Source of the DNA: CAXTTV01 sp964247295
GTDB lineage: Bacteria > Chloroflexota > Ktedonobacteria > Ktedonobacterales > Ktedonobacteraceae
Direction: 5' to 3'
Assembly: GCA_964247295.1 (NCBI GenBank)
Contig: CAXTTV010000029.1
Coordinates: 1 to 33,661 of the forward strand
Length of the DNA stretch: 33,661 bases
Under the pieces are notes generated by a model, which saw nothing but the letters and a program-made list of their open reading frames with translations, had not been told where the DNA came from and ran no database searches. Of the stretch, positions 16,066 through 24,539 are shown piece by piece; positions within the stretch are counted from its first letter, which is position 1, and each line of letters opens with the position of its first letter. The position numbers and the translations under genes are program-made.

Positions 16066-16542
16066 ATGGATACGGCTATAAGAAAACGGGTGCTGCGCAC
16101 TTTTACGTATGGAATGTTTGTTGTTTCTTGCGCTGATGCCGGTGAGATCAATGCTTTTACGGTTAACTGGCTCACTCAGGTCTCTTTTGAACCCCCTCTG
16201 ATCGCTGTTTCGATTGAGAATGATTCAAAGTCTCTTCCTATGATTCTCAATAGCCAGAAACTGACAATCAGTGTATTGAAAAGCGGCGATCGACAACTGG
16301 CTGCCGATCTCGGCAAATCCGCTCTGAAATATCCTGGGAAGCTTCAGGGGATTGCGTATGAGATCGGCCCCAATGGCTGCCCTATTCTGAAGGATGCTCT
16401 AGCCTGGCTGGCCTGCGATGTTCGCTCCGATACTCCCGCTGGCGATTCTACGGTGGTAATCGCTGAGGCTACAGATCTAGGTATGCTTCAAGAAGGCGAA
16501 CCTCTGACGATGAGTGAGGCCGGTTTCCGCCACGCTGGCTAA
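16066..16542 (+). CDS. Flavin reductase-like FMN-binding protein
   Basis: 158 residues, flavin-reductase-like split barrel. Typical elements: the N-terminal RTFTYGMFVVSCADAGEINAFTVNWLTQVSFEPPLIAVSIE block (about 10-52), SLPMILNSQKLTISVLK, and a C-terminal ACDVRSDTPAGDSTVVIAEATD. Members reduce FMN with NAD(P)H for partner monooxygenases, or carry a bound flavin. It ends slightly early for the family (many have 160-190 residues) with EAGFRHAG, a variant of the usual final R.YGG-like motif. AAAGGG six bases before ATG. No partner monooxygenase is nearby. Convergent with the GNAT gene at 16585. Confidence 0.9.
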   Translation: MDTAIRKRVLRTFTYGMFVVSCADAGEINAFTVNWLTQVSFEPPLIAVSIENDSKSLPMILNSQKLTISVLKSGDRQLAADLGKSALKYPGKLQGIAYEIGPNGCPILKDALAWLACDVRSDTPAGDSTVVIAEATDLGMLQEGEPLTMSEAGFRHAG

Positions 16543-16584
16543 CTTTGTCGCTGTCTGACGTTTCTCCAAACGGTTGAGGTATTT

Positions 16585-17142
16585 TTAGCGAGCCTTCCAT
16601 TCGCTCGCGAGCATTCCATAGATCTCATGATCTACAAAGTGATCGTTTATGAAGCCATTATCACGAATGGTCGCCTCATGAATAAATCCCAACCGCTCGG
16701 GAATCCTTCGACTATGACGGTTCCCGGTCGCGCAGTGAATCTCGACTTTGTTCACGTTATAGCGCTCAAAGGCATACACTACCAGAGTCTGACAGGCCCT
16801 GGTCATAATTCCCCTACCTTGAGCCTCTTCCGCTAGCCAATAACCAATTTCTATTTTCCGATTCATTACATTCATATTGTGCAACCCGATGGAACCAACA
16901 AGCCTCCCTTGATACCAGATTGTTGTCTGTATCCCTTTCCCCTCAACAAAGTTGAACAGGGTCTGCTGTATGTGTTTACGTACGCTCTCTAGCGTGGAGA
17001 CATCTACCCACCCCAGCCATTTTCGCAAATGTTCCCGATTACGATCTATGACTGCGAAAAGCTCAGAAGCGTCCCTCTCTTCCTGCAATCTCAACTGAAG
17101 CTCTTCGTCTATCTGAATTGCTAATACTGGTGTTCCTGCCAT
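16585..17142 (-). CDS. GNAT N-acetyltransferase, RimJ/RimL type
   Basis: 185 residues. The N-terminus LQLRLQEERDASELFAVIDRNREHLRKWLGW is characteristic of ribosomal-protein-serine acetyltransferases (YdaF/RimL). Acetyl-CoA is bound by GYWLAEEAQGRGIMTRAC (about 107-124). The last motif, VEIHCATGNRHSRRIPERLGF, has Arg-Ile-Pro-Glu where most relatives have Ser-x-x-(I/V)-x-E-(K/R)-LGF. It may acetylate a protein N-terminus or a small molecule. Strong AAGGAG eight bases before ATG. Monocistronic: convergent with the flavin reductase-like gene and divergent from the DNA polymerase. Confidence 0.94.
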   Translation of the reverse strand: MAGTPVLAIQIDEELQLRLQEERDASELFAVIDRNREHLRKWLGWVDVSTLESVRKHIQQTLFNFVEGKGIQTTIWYQGRLVGSIGLHNMNVMNRKIEIGYWLAEEAQGRGIMTRACQTLVVYAFERYNVNKVEIHCATGNRHSRRIPERLGFIHEATIRDNGFINDHFVDHEIYGMLASEWKAR

Positions 17143-17432
17143 CCCTGTCTCCTTCCTTTAATCAATACGATAGGATACTTACTTTTTCTAAGTTCACTTG
17201 TATAAACCGGAAAAAGAGTAAGAATATGCTGTCGCTCCGGATGCTTGCATCTCTGCTGGAAATTCTGAGCGCTGGATCGAAAACGATCAGATTGGTGACG
17301 CGTAACCCCACGGTTTATCCACCGAAAGGAACGGAAAAAGCTATCTCGGCTATGGTCCCGTACGTATCTTCCTCAATTCAGTTTGTGGTACACTTAGAAT
17401 AAAAGTTCTTGTAATACAAAAGGAGATTCTCG

Positions 17433-19928
17433 GTGCCCGATACGCCACCTTTCTCTCAACAGGCCAATTCTCTACAGAATAGGACAGATGATGAATGGCT
17501 CTTTGGTTGGGACCCCACCCCTGGGATTGTTTCGATCTGGGCCGGGCGCGATGGCAGGGCTCTGGTCTGGCGGCGCGAGGGTGACCGTATACTCCGCTTT
17601 ACTGAGAGCTTTCACCCCTGGTTCCTGACAACCTCTCTCGATGATCTGGATTATATGCGCTCGAAAATTGCTCCCACCCATTCTTCTGAAAGTTCCCGCG
17701 CGACGATCCGCTATCAGGAATTCCGAGGGCCTAAAAATACCTATCGATATCTGATCTCTGCTAATCAGGAACGTATTCTGGAGCAGGCGGTGCTTACGGG
17801 GGCAACCCGCCGCCTCGGCCACCGCGTCTCGGGCTTTAATGATCCCTCGATGCGCGATCGCTACTATCGCGTTGGCTCTGTGGAACAATACTTGATGCGC
17901 ACTGGTAAGGTGTATTTTCGCGGCCTGACCTATGAACAACTCCACCGCCTCCAGTTCGATCTGGAGACAACAGCTCTCGATCCTAATCGTGGCCGCATTT
18001 TTATGGTTTCGGTCCACGATAATCACGGCCTGGCAACCGTTCTAGAGGCCCCAACTGCCGAGGACGAGGATCATCTGATTAAAGAGCTCTGTGCTCTGGT
18101 CCGTCAGCATGATCCCGATATCATTGAAAATCATAATCTTTTTGGCTTCGATCTGCCTTTTCTGGAACGCCGCGCTGCTCTTTTACAGATCCCATTGGCC
18201 CTTGGCCGCTCCGGTGGTCCTATGCTTCTCGAACGTCGCGAGGAGACCCTTGCTGTGGGTCCCGATGCTAGTAAACGCGCCCGCTATAGCGTTCCCGGTC
18301 GCGAGATGATCGATACTCTGGATGCGGTCCGCCGCCACGATTTTGTGATGCGCGAACTCCCCAGCTATCGCTTAAAAGAGGTGGCTCGCTATTTCGGTCT
18401 GGCCTCTGATGAACGCGTCTATCTGGCGGGGGATGCGATCTATGAGACATACCAGCAGGACCCGGAGATTGTCCGCCACTATGCCCTCGATGATGTGCGT
18501 GAAGTCGATGGACTCTCACTCCGCCTGCTGGGAGCGCCTTTCGCTCTGGCTGGAATGGCTCCCCGTCGCTACGAACGCCTCGCGTCCGCTGGTCCGGCAA
18601 TGGGGATTCTGGAGCCAATTCTGGTCCGTGCCTATCTGCGCTCGGGTGAGGCTCTCCCATGCAAACGCTCTGATCGCTCCTCTGAGGATGATCTTCACGA
18701 GGGGGGAATGGTCCAGCTTTTCGCTGAAGGGGTTGCTGAACATGTGGTGAAGGCCGATGTGGCTTCTCTCTACCCTTCTTTGATGCGTACGTTTAGCATC
18801 GGTCCCCAATGCGATCGCCTGGGTGTGCTCCTCAATGTTTTAAGCCGCCTGACTGATCTACGCCTTCAGAAGAAGGCGGCGGCTCGCAGTGCCACAAAAC
18901 ATGCTTCTGAAGCCCGCCATCACGATGCGACTCAGGCGGCGATGAAGATTATGATTAATGCCGCCTATGGCTATATGGGCGCTGGCTCGATGGCCCTTTT
19001 CGCGGATAGCCGGGCCGCTGGTGAGGTAACACGCCGGGGACGCGAGATCCTTCAACAGGTGCTGGCCGCTCTCCAACAACAGGGGATGGCTTTGATTGAG
19101 GCGGATACCGATGGGGTCTATTTCGCGGTTCCCCCTGATTGGGATGAGGATCAAGAACAGGCTCTGGTCTCTCGCATCGCGGCGGATCTCCCACACGGTA
19201 TCCAGCTTGAGTACGAGGGTCGCTACCGCGCTATGCTTAGCCATGAGGTGAAAAATTACGCTCTGCTTACCTACGATGATCAATTGATTGTCCACGGGGT
19301 GGCGCTCAGGTCGAGCCGGGCGGAGCCTTTCGGTATTCACTTTCTCCGCGAGGCGATCCGCCTGACGATGCTGGGAGATGTCTTGTCCCTCCACCAACAC
19401 TATCTCCAAACGGCTGAAAAACTCCGAAACCGGGAGTTCCCCGTCAGCGATCTTGGCTCCCAGGTCCGGCTCTCGAAAACGCCTGAGGCCTATATGGCTG
19501 CCAGACAAAACCACCCGGAACCCCAATACGAGGCACTACTGACCGCCGGGCGCACCCACTGGTATCCTGGGGAGCGCGTTCGCTTCTATCGTGGCCCCAA
19601 TAAAAGATATGTCTGGCTGCCTGAAGAAAGTGGCGATCACTCGGTCGATCATCGCGATTGGGAGGGACTACTTCCCGCTCCTAAACCTGAAACCCCGGCA
19701 GCCCTGATCGCTTCTACGTTTGAAGATGTGTACGAACGCAAAGATTACGATGTGGACTACTATCTTCAGCTATTGCTAAACTCTTATGCGGCCCGGCTTC
19801 GCAAGGCTTTTGAACCGGAAGATTTCTCTCAGCTTTTCCGATTGGAGGGACAGATCGGCCTCTTTGACGAGCCAATTGAGAATATTCACCCCCGTTGGAT
19901 TAGAAATACGACGATATCTTTAGAATAA
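17433..19928 (+). CDS. Family B DNA polymerase with proofreading exonuclease
   Basis: 831 residues from GTG 17433, with AAAGGAG just upstream. The DnaQ-like 3'-5' exonuclease is complete: Exo I FDLETT (D176, E178), Exo II NHNLFGFD (N235, D240), Exo III YALDD (Y350, D354). The polymerase is complete too: motif A ADVASLYPS (D442), motif B KIMINAAYGYMG (K505, N509, Y512, G513), motif C EADTDGVYF (D558, D560). All metal ligands are kept, so both activities are expected. At about 830 residues it is slightly longer than E. coli Pol II (783) but lacks long insertions; only 63 residues separate motifs A and B. Chloroflexota replicate with DnaE, so this is probably an accessory polymerase for damage bypass or repair. 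No integrase, helicase, primase or other phage gene is near. Confidence 0.95.
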   Translation: MPDTPPFSQQANSLQNRTDDEWLFGWDPTPGIVSIWAGRDGRALVWRREGDRILRFTESFHPWFLTTSLDDLDYMRSKIAPTHSSESSRATIRYQEFRGPKNTYRYLISANQERILEQAVLTGATRRLGHRVSGFNDPSMRDRYYRVGSVEQYLMRTGKVYFRGLTYEQLHRLQFDLETTALDPNRGRIFMVSVHDNHGLATVLEAPTAEDEDHLIKELCALVRQHDPDIIENHNLFGFDLPFLERRAALLQIPLALGRSGGPMLLERREETLAVGPDASKRARYSVPGREMIDTLDAVRRHDFVMRELPSYRLKEVARYFGLASDERVYLAGDAIYETYQQDPEIVRHYALDDVREVDGLSLRLLGAPFALAGMAPRRYERLASAGPAMGILEPILVRAYLRSGEALPCKRSDRSSEDDLHEGGMVQLFAEGVAEHVVKADVASLYPSLMRTFSIGPQCDRLGVLLNVLSRLTDLRLQKKAAARSATKHASEARHHDATQAAMKIMINAAYGYMGAGSMALFADSRAAGEVTRRGREILQQVLAALQQQGMALIEADTDGVYFAVPPDWDEDQEQALVSRIAADLPHGIQLEYEGRYRAMLSHEVKNYALLTYDDQLIVHGVALRSSRAEPFGIHFLREAIRLTMLGDVLSLHQHYLQTAEKLRNREFPVSDLGSQVRLSKTPEAYMAARQNHPEPQYEALLTAGRTHWYPGERVRFYRGPNKRYVWLPEESGDHSVDHRDWEGLLPAPKPETPAALIASTFEDVYERKDYDVDYYLQLLLNSYAARLRKAFEPEDFSQLFRLEGQIGLFDEPIENIHPRWIRNTTISLE

Positions 19929-19970
19929 TAATAAAAAGTGGATCTGCCTCTGTTGCTTAGACAGATCCAC
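19929..19970 (-). terminator. Intrinsic terminator of the pel locus
   Basis: On the minus strand a 9-bp stem (GTGGATCTG, 19962-19970 with 19938-19946) is followed directly by TTTTTATTATTATT. It lies 14 bases beyond the stop codon of the last pel gene and also separates the convergent DNA polymerase gene (stop 19928). Confidence 0.82.
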
Positions 19971-19984
19971 CCGCAAAAGTGTGA

Positions 19985-21004
19985 TTACTGAGGATCACAC
20001 CCAGGATTAAACTCCTGATTGGTCTGCAAGCGATTAAGACCGACTCCTGTAACATAGGGCACGTACGATCTGGCTCGCGCCTGTTGATAGACCTGGTGCA
20101 TAAGCTCTGGCCTATCAACATAATCGACGGTGAGCACAAGGTGCCCCTGGCTGTACTTCCGAAAACGATCGAGATTAGCTTCGGTTCCTCGCGTCTGCGC
20201 TTTTGAAACAGTTTTGTTGGTTGCCCCTACATAGACCTCTTCACGAGCAATCCCAGTTACGGTTCGCACATAGTCATCATGATCCGCTGCCAGATCTTCT
20301 GCGTTCTGCGCAATGATCCCAAAATCTTGCTTTAAGCTGGAGTGCGCTCGCGCGTATCCAGCTAAATCTTGCACAAATTTCACCATGTCATCCTCATGCC
20401 CATCCGCGTAATCCTGCTGATAGGCATCGATTCTGTCAAGATAGATCCCATCAAAACCGGCGGCTATGATCTTGTCTAGATACGCATAGATTATCTTCTG
20501 CCAGGCCGGGTCCCAGTATCTTACCCAGTTGTTTTTTCTCCAATCCGAATCTGGTTGGCCCAACCAGTCTGGCGATCCAGGCTTCCATCCCTTTTGCCAG
20601 TATCCGCGATAGCTCTCAGCCTGCCCAATGCTCAGATAGGCAACTACTCGCTTTTGACAGCTACTGCGCCGCAATTGTTCAATCTGCTTCTGGCTAAAGG
20701 CTTTTGATGCCGATCCATCAGCAGAGTAATCAATCACTACTAACTGGTAATTACTGCCCCCTAGCTGTTTGAGATCTGGATTATCTAGCCAGTAGGCCCA
20801 GTTGCGAACCGCTGTCCAGGGACGCGGAGAAAGTTTTCCATTGCTCCCAGGTTGAACGGTCTTCTTTGGCACAACTGGCGTCCCTCTTCTTGCCTCTGGC
20901 TCTGGCGTCTGGGAGGCACAACCGGCGCTACTCATCATCATAATGATGATGAGTAGCAGAACTGACCCTCGCATCGATCTGATAAGATGGTTTTTTGTCA
21001 ACAT
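19985..21004 (-). CDS. pelA: Lipoprotein glycoside hydrolase, GH114/PelA-hydrolase type (PelA split, hydrolase half)
   Basis: 339 residues. A signal sequence with lipobox (SSAGC, Cys about 29) predicts a membrane lipoprotein. After a Pro-rich linker, residues 60-335 form a TIM barrel of the GH114/TM1410 kind: RNWAYWLDNPDLKQL, VVAYLSIGQAESYRGYW, VRYWDPAWQKIIYAYLDKIIAAGFDG with IYLDRIDAY (acidic residues at the strand end), IIAQNAED, and a closing SYVPYVTGVGLN. This family includes endo-alpha-1,4-polygalactosaminidases, and the PelA hydrolase domain (GH166) has the same fold and cleaves alpha-1,4-GalNAc in Pel. The start ATG overlaps the stop of the deacetylase gene by one base (TAATG), so the two are coupled and together replace the single PelA of Pseudomonas. 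The symbol marks the role; orthology is by context and fold. Confidence 0.85.
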   Translation of the reverse strand: MLTKNHLIRSMRGSVLLLIIIMMMSSAGCASQTPEPEARRGTPVVPKKTVQPGSNGKLSPRPWTAVRNWAYWLDNPDLKQLGGSNYQLVVIDYSADGSASKAFSQKQIEQLRRSSCQKRVVAYLSIGQAESYRGYWQKGWKPGSPDWLGQPDSDWRKNNWVRYWDPAWQKIIYAYLDKIIAAGFDGIYLDRIDAYQQDYADGHEDDMVKFVQDLAGYARAHSSLKQDFGIIAQNAEDLAADHDDYVRTVTGIAREEVYVGATNKTVSKAQTRGTEANLDRFRKYSQGHLVLTVDYVDRPELMHQVYQQARARSYVPYVTGVGLNRLQTNQEFNPGCDPQ

Positions 21005-23088
21005 TAGTGTAATGGCAGAGTAACGCTCTGACCCGCGTTCAATGAGACATACGAGATCGACTGTCCACCATAGGTTTCCGATCCACTGGCCGCCAGTCCA
21101 GAGACCGGAACCTTCGCTGCCTGCTGCGCGGTCAGGGTGATTGAGACTCCAGGGACAATTGAGGCGGTTACATTAGCATTCTTGTATTGCATTCGATCCG
21201 CCATCCGCATCCCTAATTTGTCTTGCTCAATGTTGGTTACGGGCAGGTTATAATACGCTGCGTACTTCTGCAAGGTCGCATCCATTAAATCGCCAAGCAA
21301 TGTATGCTGACCATCGTATGCTTTCAGGTTCGTCTGATGGAACATCCACGGGTCCATCTCGCCTTTTAACATGTAGGTCACCAAGGTCTGGCTCTCTTTG
21401 TCTAAAATCTCTTGATAAGACAGGTCCCGACCCCAGAAGTTATGATAGATGCAGTTGTACTCCGAGGTCCAACCCGCCGGGCTTGTAACATTGTAAAACA
21501 AGTTCACTGGCCGCCGAGGGATCTCAAGGATCGAGGGCTGAGAGGCATTATACATGCCGATGTTGGGCGCTGGGTTATCCTGACCCACCTTCGAGGTGTC
21601 CGAGACAAGATAACGCAGACCGTTATCATACGCTGCCTGAAGGTAGTTAGGATTGGCTAAACCCGAAACATCCGGGGTGACCATGCTGATGGCACTATAA
21701 TGGGTCAGTCCCAGTCCCTGCGCTATCTGGTTGTTCTGTGTAATCTGGAAGGTCGCGTCTTGATAGTTCACTGCGTCTAGATTGGTGTGATCATAGGTGT
21801 GACTGACCCAGTAAAATTGCGATTGCGTGGCTTTCGCGCTAGGTGTTAAAGTGTCGTTTTTGTACCCGGCATCCGCTGTGGTGCCATACCCATTAAAGGC
21901 CATGGTCAATGTGGTATTCGCTGAGATTGCCTGGGCACGCTTGCTGTTCTGCCAGTTTATTACTGCCTGCCAGTCATTACCATTAATACGATAGGTTGAA
22001 CCCGTAGCATCTGGATTCGTTCCACAGACGGTTGTGGGAGTCCACTCACTAGCCTCGATGAATACGTCGTCTACCTGCGGTGACATATACACGTGCCGCT
22101 CTCCAACAAATACGCTTTGCGTCAACCAGTTAATCAGCCCATAGGAAAGGACGATGTTATGTATGAGGTTGAGATTGCTATCAAAGGTCATTGAAAGCAC
22201 CTGGCGGCCATCAGGATAGCTACGTACTGCGGCGAGAGAGTTTCCCTGGGCGTCTTGCAGCACCGGGACGGTTGCTCCATCAGTGAATGGCTTCGCAAGA
22301 TAGGTGTAGGCATACTGGATAGGTACGTTGGCATTATTATTTATGTACGAGAAAACTTGATGCCCCTGCGAGGTGACTTGAGCCTGCAATGGTATGGCAT
22401 CGGTGTCCACCATTCCATTAGGAACTTGGTAGCCAAAATTTGCGTCTGGGTAGGTATACCAACTCAGCTCTCGAATTCCTAACTGCGCCTCATACCCCCA
22501 CAGGTTGCTCCACTCCTGCTGACTTAAGGCGCTCATCCAGGTGCCAGCATTGCTGTATCCCAGATCACCATTCGTTAAAATGACTCCCTGATATGATCCA
22601 TGACAGCCACTCATTAACATGGCACTTGTCAGACCATTCGGCGTCCTGGCTGCTTGATACACGGTGTATGGCGTCCCCAGATAATCCAGCGCCTGGGTGA
22701 TCGCCAGAAGGTCAGTCTCTGTTCCATCAGCAGAGATAACCAGCACTTTCATGTCAATCGTCGGATTTACACAACCATTGACAGATGCCACTTGCCTCTT
22801 TGACAATTGTGGGCTACTTGTCACTTTAGCTGTGACCTTCGGGGATTCGCCCTGGTTCAAATACGTCTGTAATGAGGGCGCATTTACTGCGACTCCAAGC
22901 TTCTGACTGGTCTTTTTGGCTGTTGAACCGGGCATGGATTTTACAATATGGGTTTTATCATGCTGTCCTTTATGCGTTCCTGATGAGGCGAAGGTTGCTG
23001 CGGCAGGCGCAATCAGTGCTGCCATGACGATGATTACAAACAGAATCCCTACCGTCCATTTTATGGATATTTTCGGCAACTTCAACAT
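21004..23088 (-). CDS. pelA: PelA-like exopolysaccharide deacetylase (PelA split, deacetylase half)
   Basis: 694 residues. N-terminal signal anchor (WTVGILFVIIVMAALIAPAAA, about 11-31). Residues 105-310 form a Rossmann/flavodoxin-like region (KVLVISADGTETDLLAITQALDYLGTPY ... GVILTNGDLGY) as in the middle domain of PelA. Residues about 330-640 carry the polysaccharide deacetylase: YMSPQVDDVFIE (about 335-346, metal-binding Asp pair), and YWVSHTYDHTNLD (about 424-436), a HTxxH metal motif as in CE4/CE18 enzymes. The C-terminus is beta-rich (SITLTAQQAAKVPVSGL ... YVSLNAGQSVTLPL). The hydrolase domain of Pseudomonas PelA is absent and is encoded by the overlapping next gene. It should remove acetyl groups from the nascent GalNAc polymer outside the membrane. 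It starts 81 bp after pelG, with AAAGGAT about 12 bases before ATG. Confidence 0.87.
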   Translation of the reverse strand: MLKLPKISIKWTVGILFVIIVMAALIAPAAATFASSGTHKGQHDKTHIVKSMPGSTAKKTSQKLGVAVNAPSLQTYLNQGESPKVTAKVTSSPQLSKRQVASVNGCVNPTIDMKVLVISADGTETDLLAITQALDYLGTPYTVYQAARTPNGLTSAMLMSGCHGSYQGVILTNGDLGYSNAGTWMSALSQQEWSNLWGYEAQLGIRELSWYTYPDANFGYQVPNGMVDTDAIPLQAQVTSQGHQVFSYINNNANVPIQYAYTYLAKPFTDGATVPVLQDAQGNSLAAVRSYPDGRQVLSMTFDSNLNLIHNIVLSYGLINWLTQSVFVGERHVYMSPQVDDVFIEASEWTPTTVCGTNPDATGSTYRINGNDWQAVINWQNSKRAQAISANTTLTMAFNGYGTTADAGYKNDTLTPSAKATQSQFYWVSHTYDHTNLDAVNYQDATFQITQNNQIAQGLGLTHYSAISMVTPDVSGLANPNYLQAAYDNGLRYLVSDTSKVGQDNPAPNIGMYNASQPSILEIPRRPVNLFYNVTSPAGWTSEYNCIYHNFWGRDLSYQEILDKESQTLVTYMLKGEMDPWMFHQTNLKAYDGQHTLLGDLMDATLQKYAAYYNLPVTNIEQDKLGMRMADRMQYKNANVTASIVPGVSITLTAQQAAKVPVSGLAASGSETYGGQSISYVSLNAGQSVTLPLH

Positions 23089-23169
23089 AAAATTTTAGAT
23101 ATCCTTTCCTGATAATCAGGATTTTCATTTATAGTGAGAAAAATTCATAGATGACCCCAGCCGCTGGGA

Positions 23170-24537
23170 TTAGGACCAGGGTTGAAACATAAAGGTAAGA
23201 AATTCCAGACGTTTTAGACGCCTGTTTAATAATAACCAGCCCAATATACTACTCAATATACAGGCTGACAGATCTCCCGCTCCATAAAAGGCTGGTCCCA
23301 GTCGAAGGGTTAATAGAGTAAAAACAGTATTGCAAAGAAAAAGACAACTTACAAGCAGGAGCGCTTCACGCCGCCTGTCAATATAAAGCAGTAAGAGCAA
23401 CATGCAAAAGGTGAGAAATTGGAATAAACCTGCTATCAAGCCTAGACGCAAAAGTACAATCCATTGCTGCGACAAACCAACAACATTCGCTAAATCCCCT
23501 GCTACAATACAGAGGAATAGCGCAACCAGACCCTGCACTTTAATGATGATCCCCACTCCCTTTCGAACTGCCGCTAACATTCCCTCCCGCGCTTTGACCA
23601 GGTTTGCCAGGGTGCCTTTCGCTTGAATCGAGCGGTAAAAGTTTTGGTAGTGTCTGTCAAAGTTGGTCTCTAAATGGATCATGAATATGACCGATGCTGG
23701 TATGGTCGATAAACTAATGGCGAATTTGGTGATATCATATGGAGCAAACAGATGATAAAAGTTACTGACGATCTGACCTTGCCCCGAAAACCAAAACAGT
23801 ATACTGTCTATCCATAAACTAACGGCGAAACCACCTCCTATCAAACAAAGATTTCCATATTTACGCACGTATTTGAGATACTCCAGGCTGGCTCTCTCTC
23901 TCGATGGAAACTCCTGAAGGATCATACTTATCAATAGGCATAGACATATCACCTGGCCCAGGGTAAAACCAGCCAAGCTCCCCAATAGCCCTTTACTGTA
24001 CCCCAACGCTATGCCCGCTCCACACCCAATTCCATAACAACACACAAACACTAGCACGATCCTCACGTACTCATGGGCCGCCGAGAGAAAAATCATGATC
24101 AACCAGGTCATTGTGAGCGTCAGAAACAAGGAGTCTACGAGTAACCTGTAACGTATATCAAATGGCGCAAATAGTAAAAAGGGAAGCGTTAAAAAAAACA
24201 AAGGAAAGAATAAATAGAATACTCCCATACAGGTGGGTGCTATCTGCTTGAGGTTATCTGCATAAAAAAGATCTGCAAGATAACGCGTGATGAGCATTTG
24301 AGGACCCGCCGCTACCATTAAACTAAAGGCAAAGCTGCACACGATAGTGGCAAATAATAAGGTCCGCTCCGATGAGGATAAATAGGCAACACTGGTATTG
24401 TTGAGAATAAATAGCGAGGCCGCTCCTGCTAACCACGGACCAGCCGTGATGACTGCTGATGCGATGTATGCGGTCGATGCCCCTAAATATGTGCCTTTTT
24501 TTACAAGCGCTTGCAGACGAAATCCGATACCTGCCAT
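23170..24537 (-). CDS. pelG: PelG, polysaccharide membrane transporter (MATE/flippase fold)
   Basis: 455 residues from ATG 24537, against 456 in P. aeruginosa PelG. About 12 TM helices. The N-terminus MAGIGFRLQALVKKGTYLGA and the following YIASAVITAGPWLAGAASLFIL are the family hallmark. PelG carries the polymer made by PelF across the cytoplasmic membrane in complex with PelD and PelE. I chose ATG 24537 over the GTG at 24546 because GGAG (within the end of pelF) stands eight bases before this ATG but directly abuts the GTG. The ATG then begins two bases after the pelF stop, so translation is coupled. Confidence 0.93.
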   Translation of the reverse strand: MAGIGFRLQALVKKGTYLGASTAYIASAVITAGPWLAGAASLFILNNTSVAYLSSSERTLLFATIVCSFAFSLMVAAGPQMLITRYLADLFYADNLKQIAPTCMGVFYLFFPLFFLTLPFLLFAPFDIRYRLLVDSLFLTLTMTWLIMIFLSAAHEYVRIVLVFVCCYGIGCGAGIALGYSKGLLGSLAGFTLGQVICLCLLISMILQEFPSRERASLEYLKYVRKYGNLCLIGGGFAVSLWIDSILFWFSGQGQIVSNFYHLFAPYDITKFAISLSTIPASVIFMIHLETNFDRHYQNFYRSIQAKGTLANLVKAREGMLAAVRKGVGIIIKVQGLVALFLCIVAGDLANVVGLSQQWIVLLRLGLIAGLFQFLTFCMLLLLLYIDRRREALLLVSCLFLCNTVFTLLTLRLGPAFYGAGDLSACILSSILGWLLLNRRLKRLEFLTFMFQPWS

Positions 24538-24539
24538 CA

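Noticed and set aside
17143..17432. Small plus-strand open frame upstream of the DNA polymerase
   Set aside because: No ribosome binding site, begins inside the GNAT gene, translation without family features; taken as the divergent promoter region.
18858..19526. Minus-strand open frame inside the DNA polymerase gene
   Set aside because: Antisense shadow over polymerase motifs B and C, no recognisable domain.
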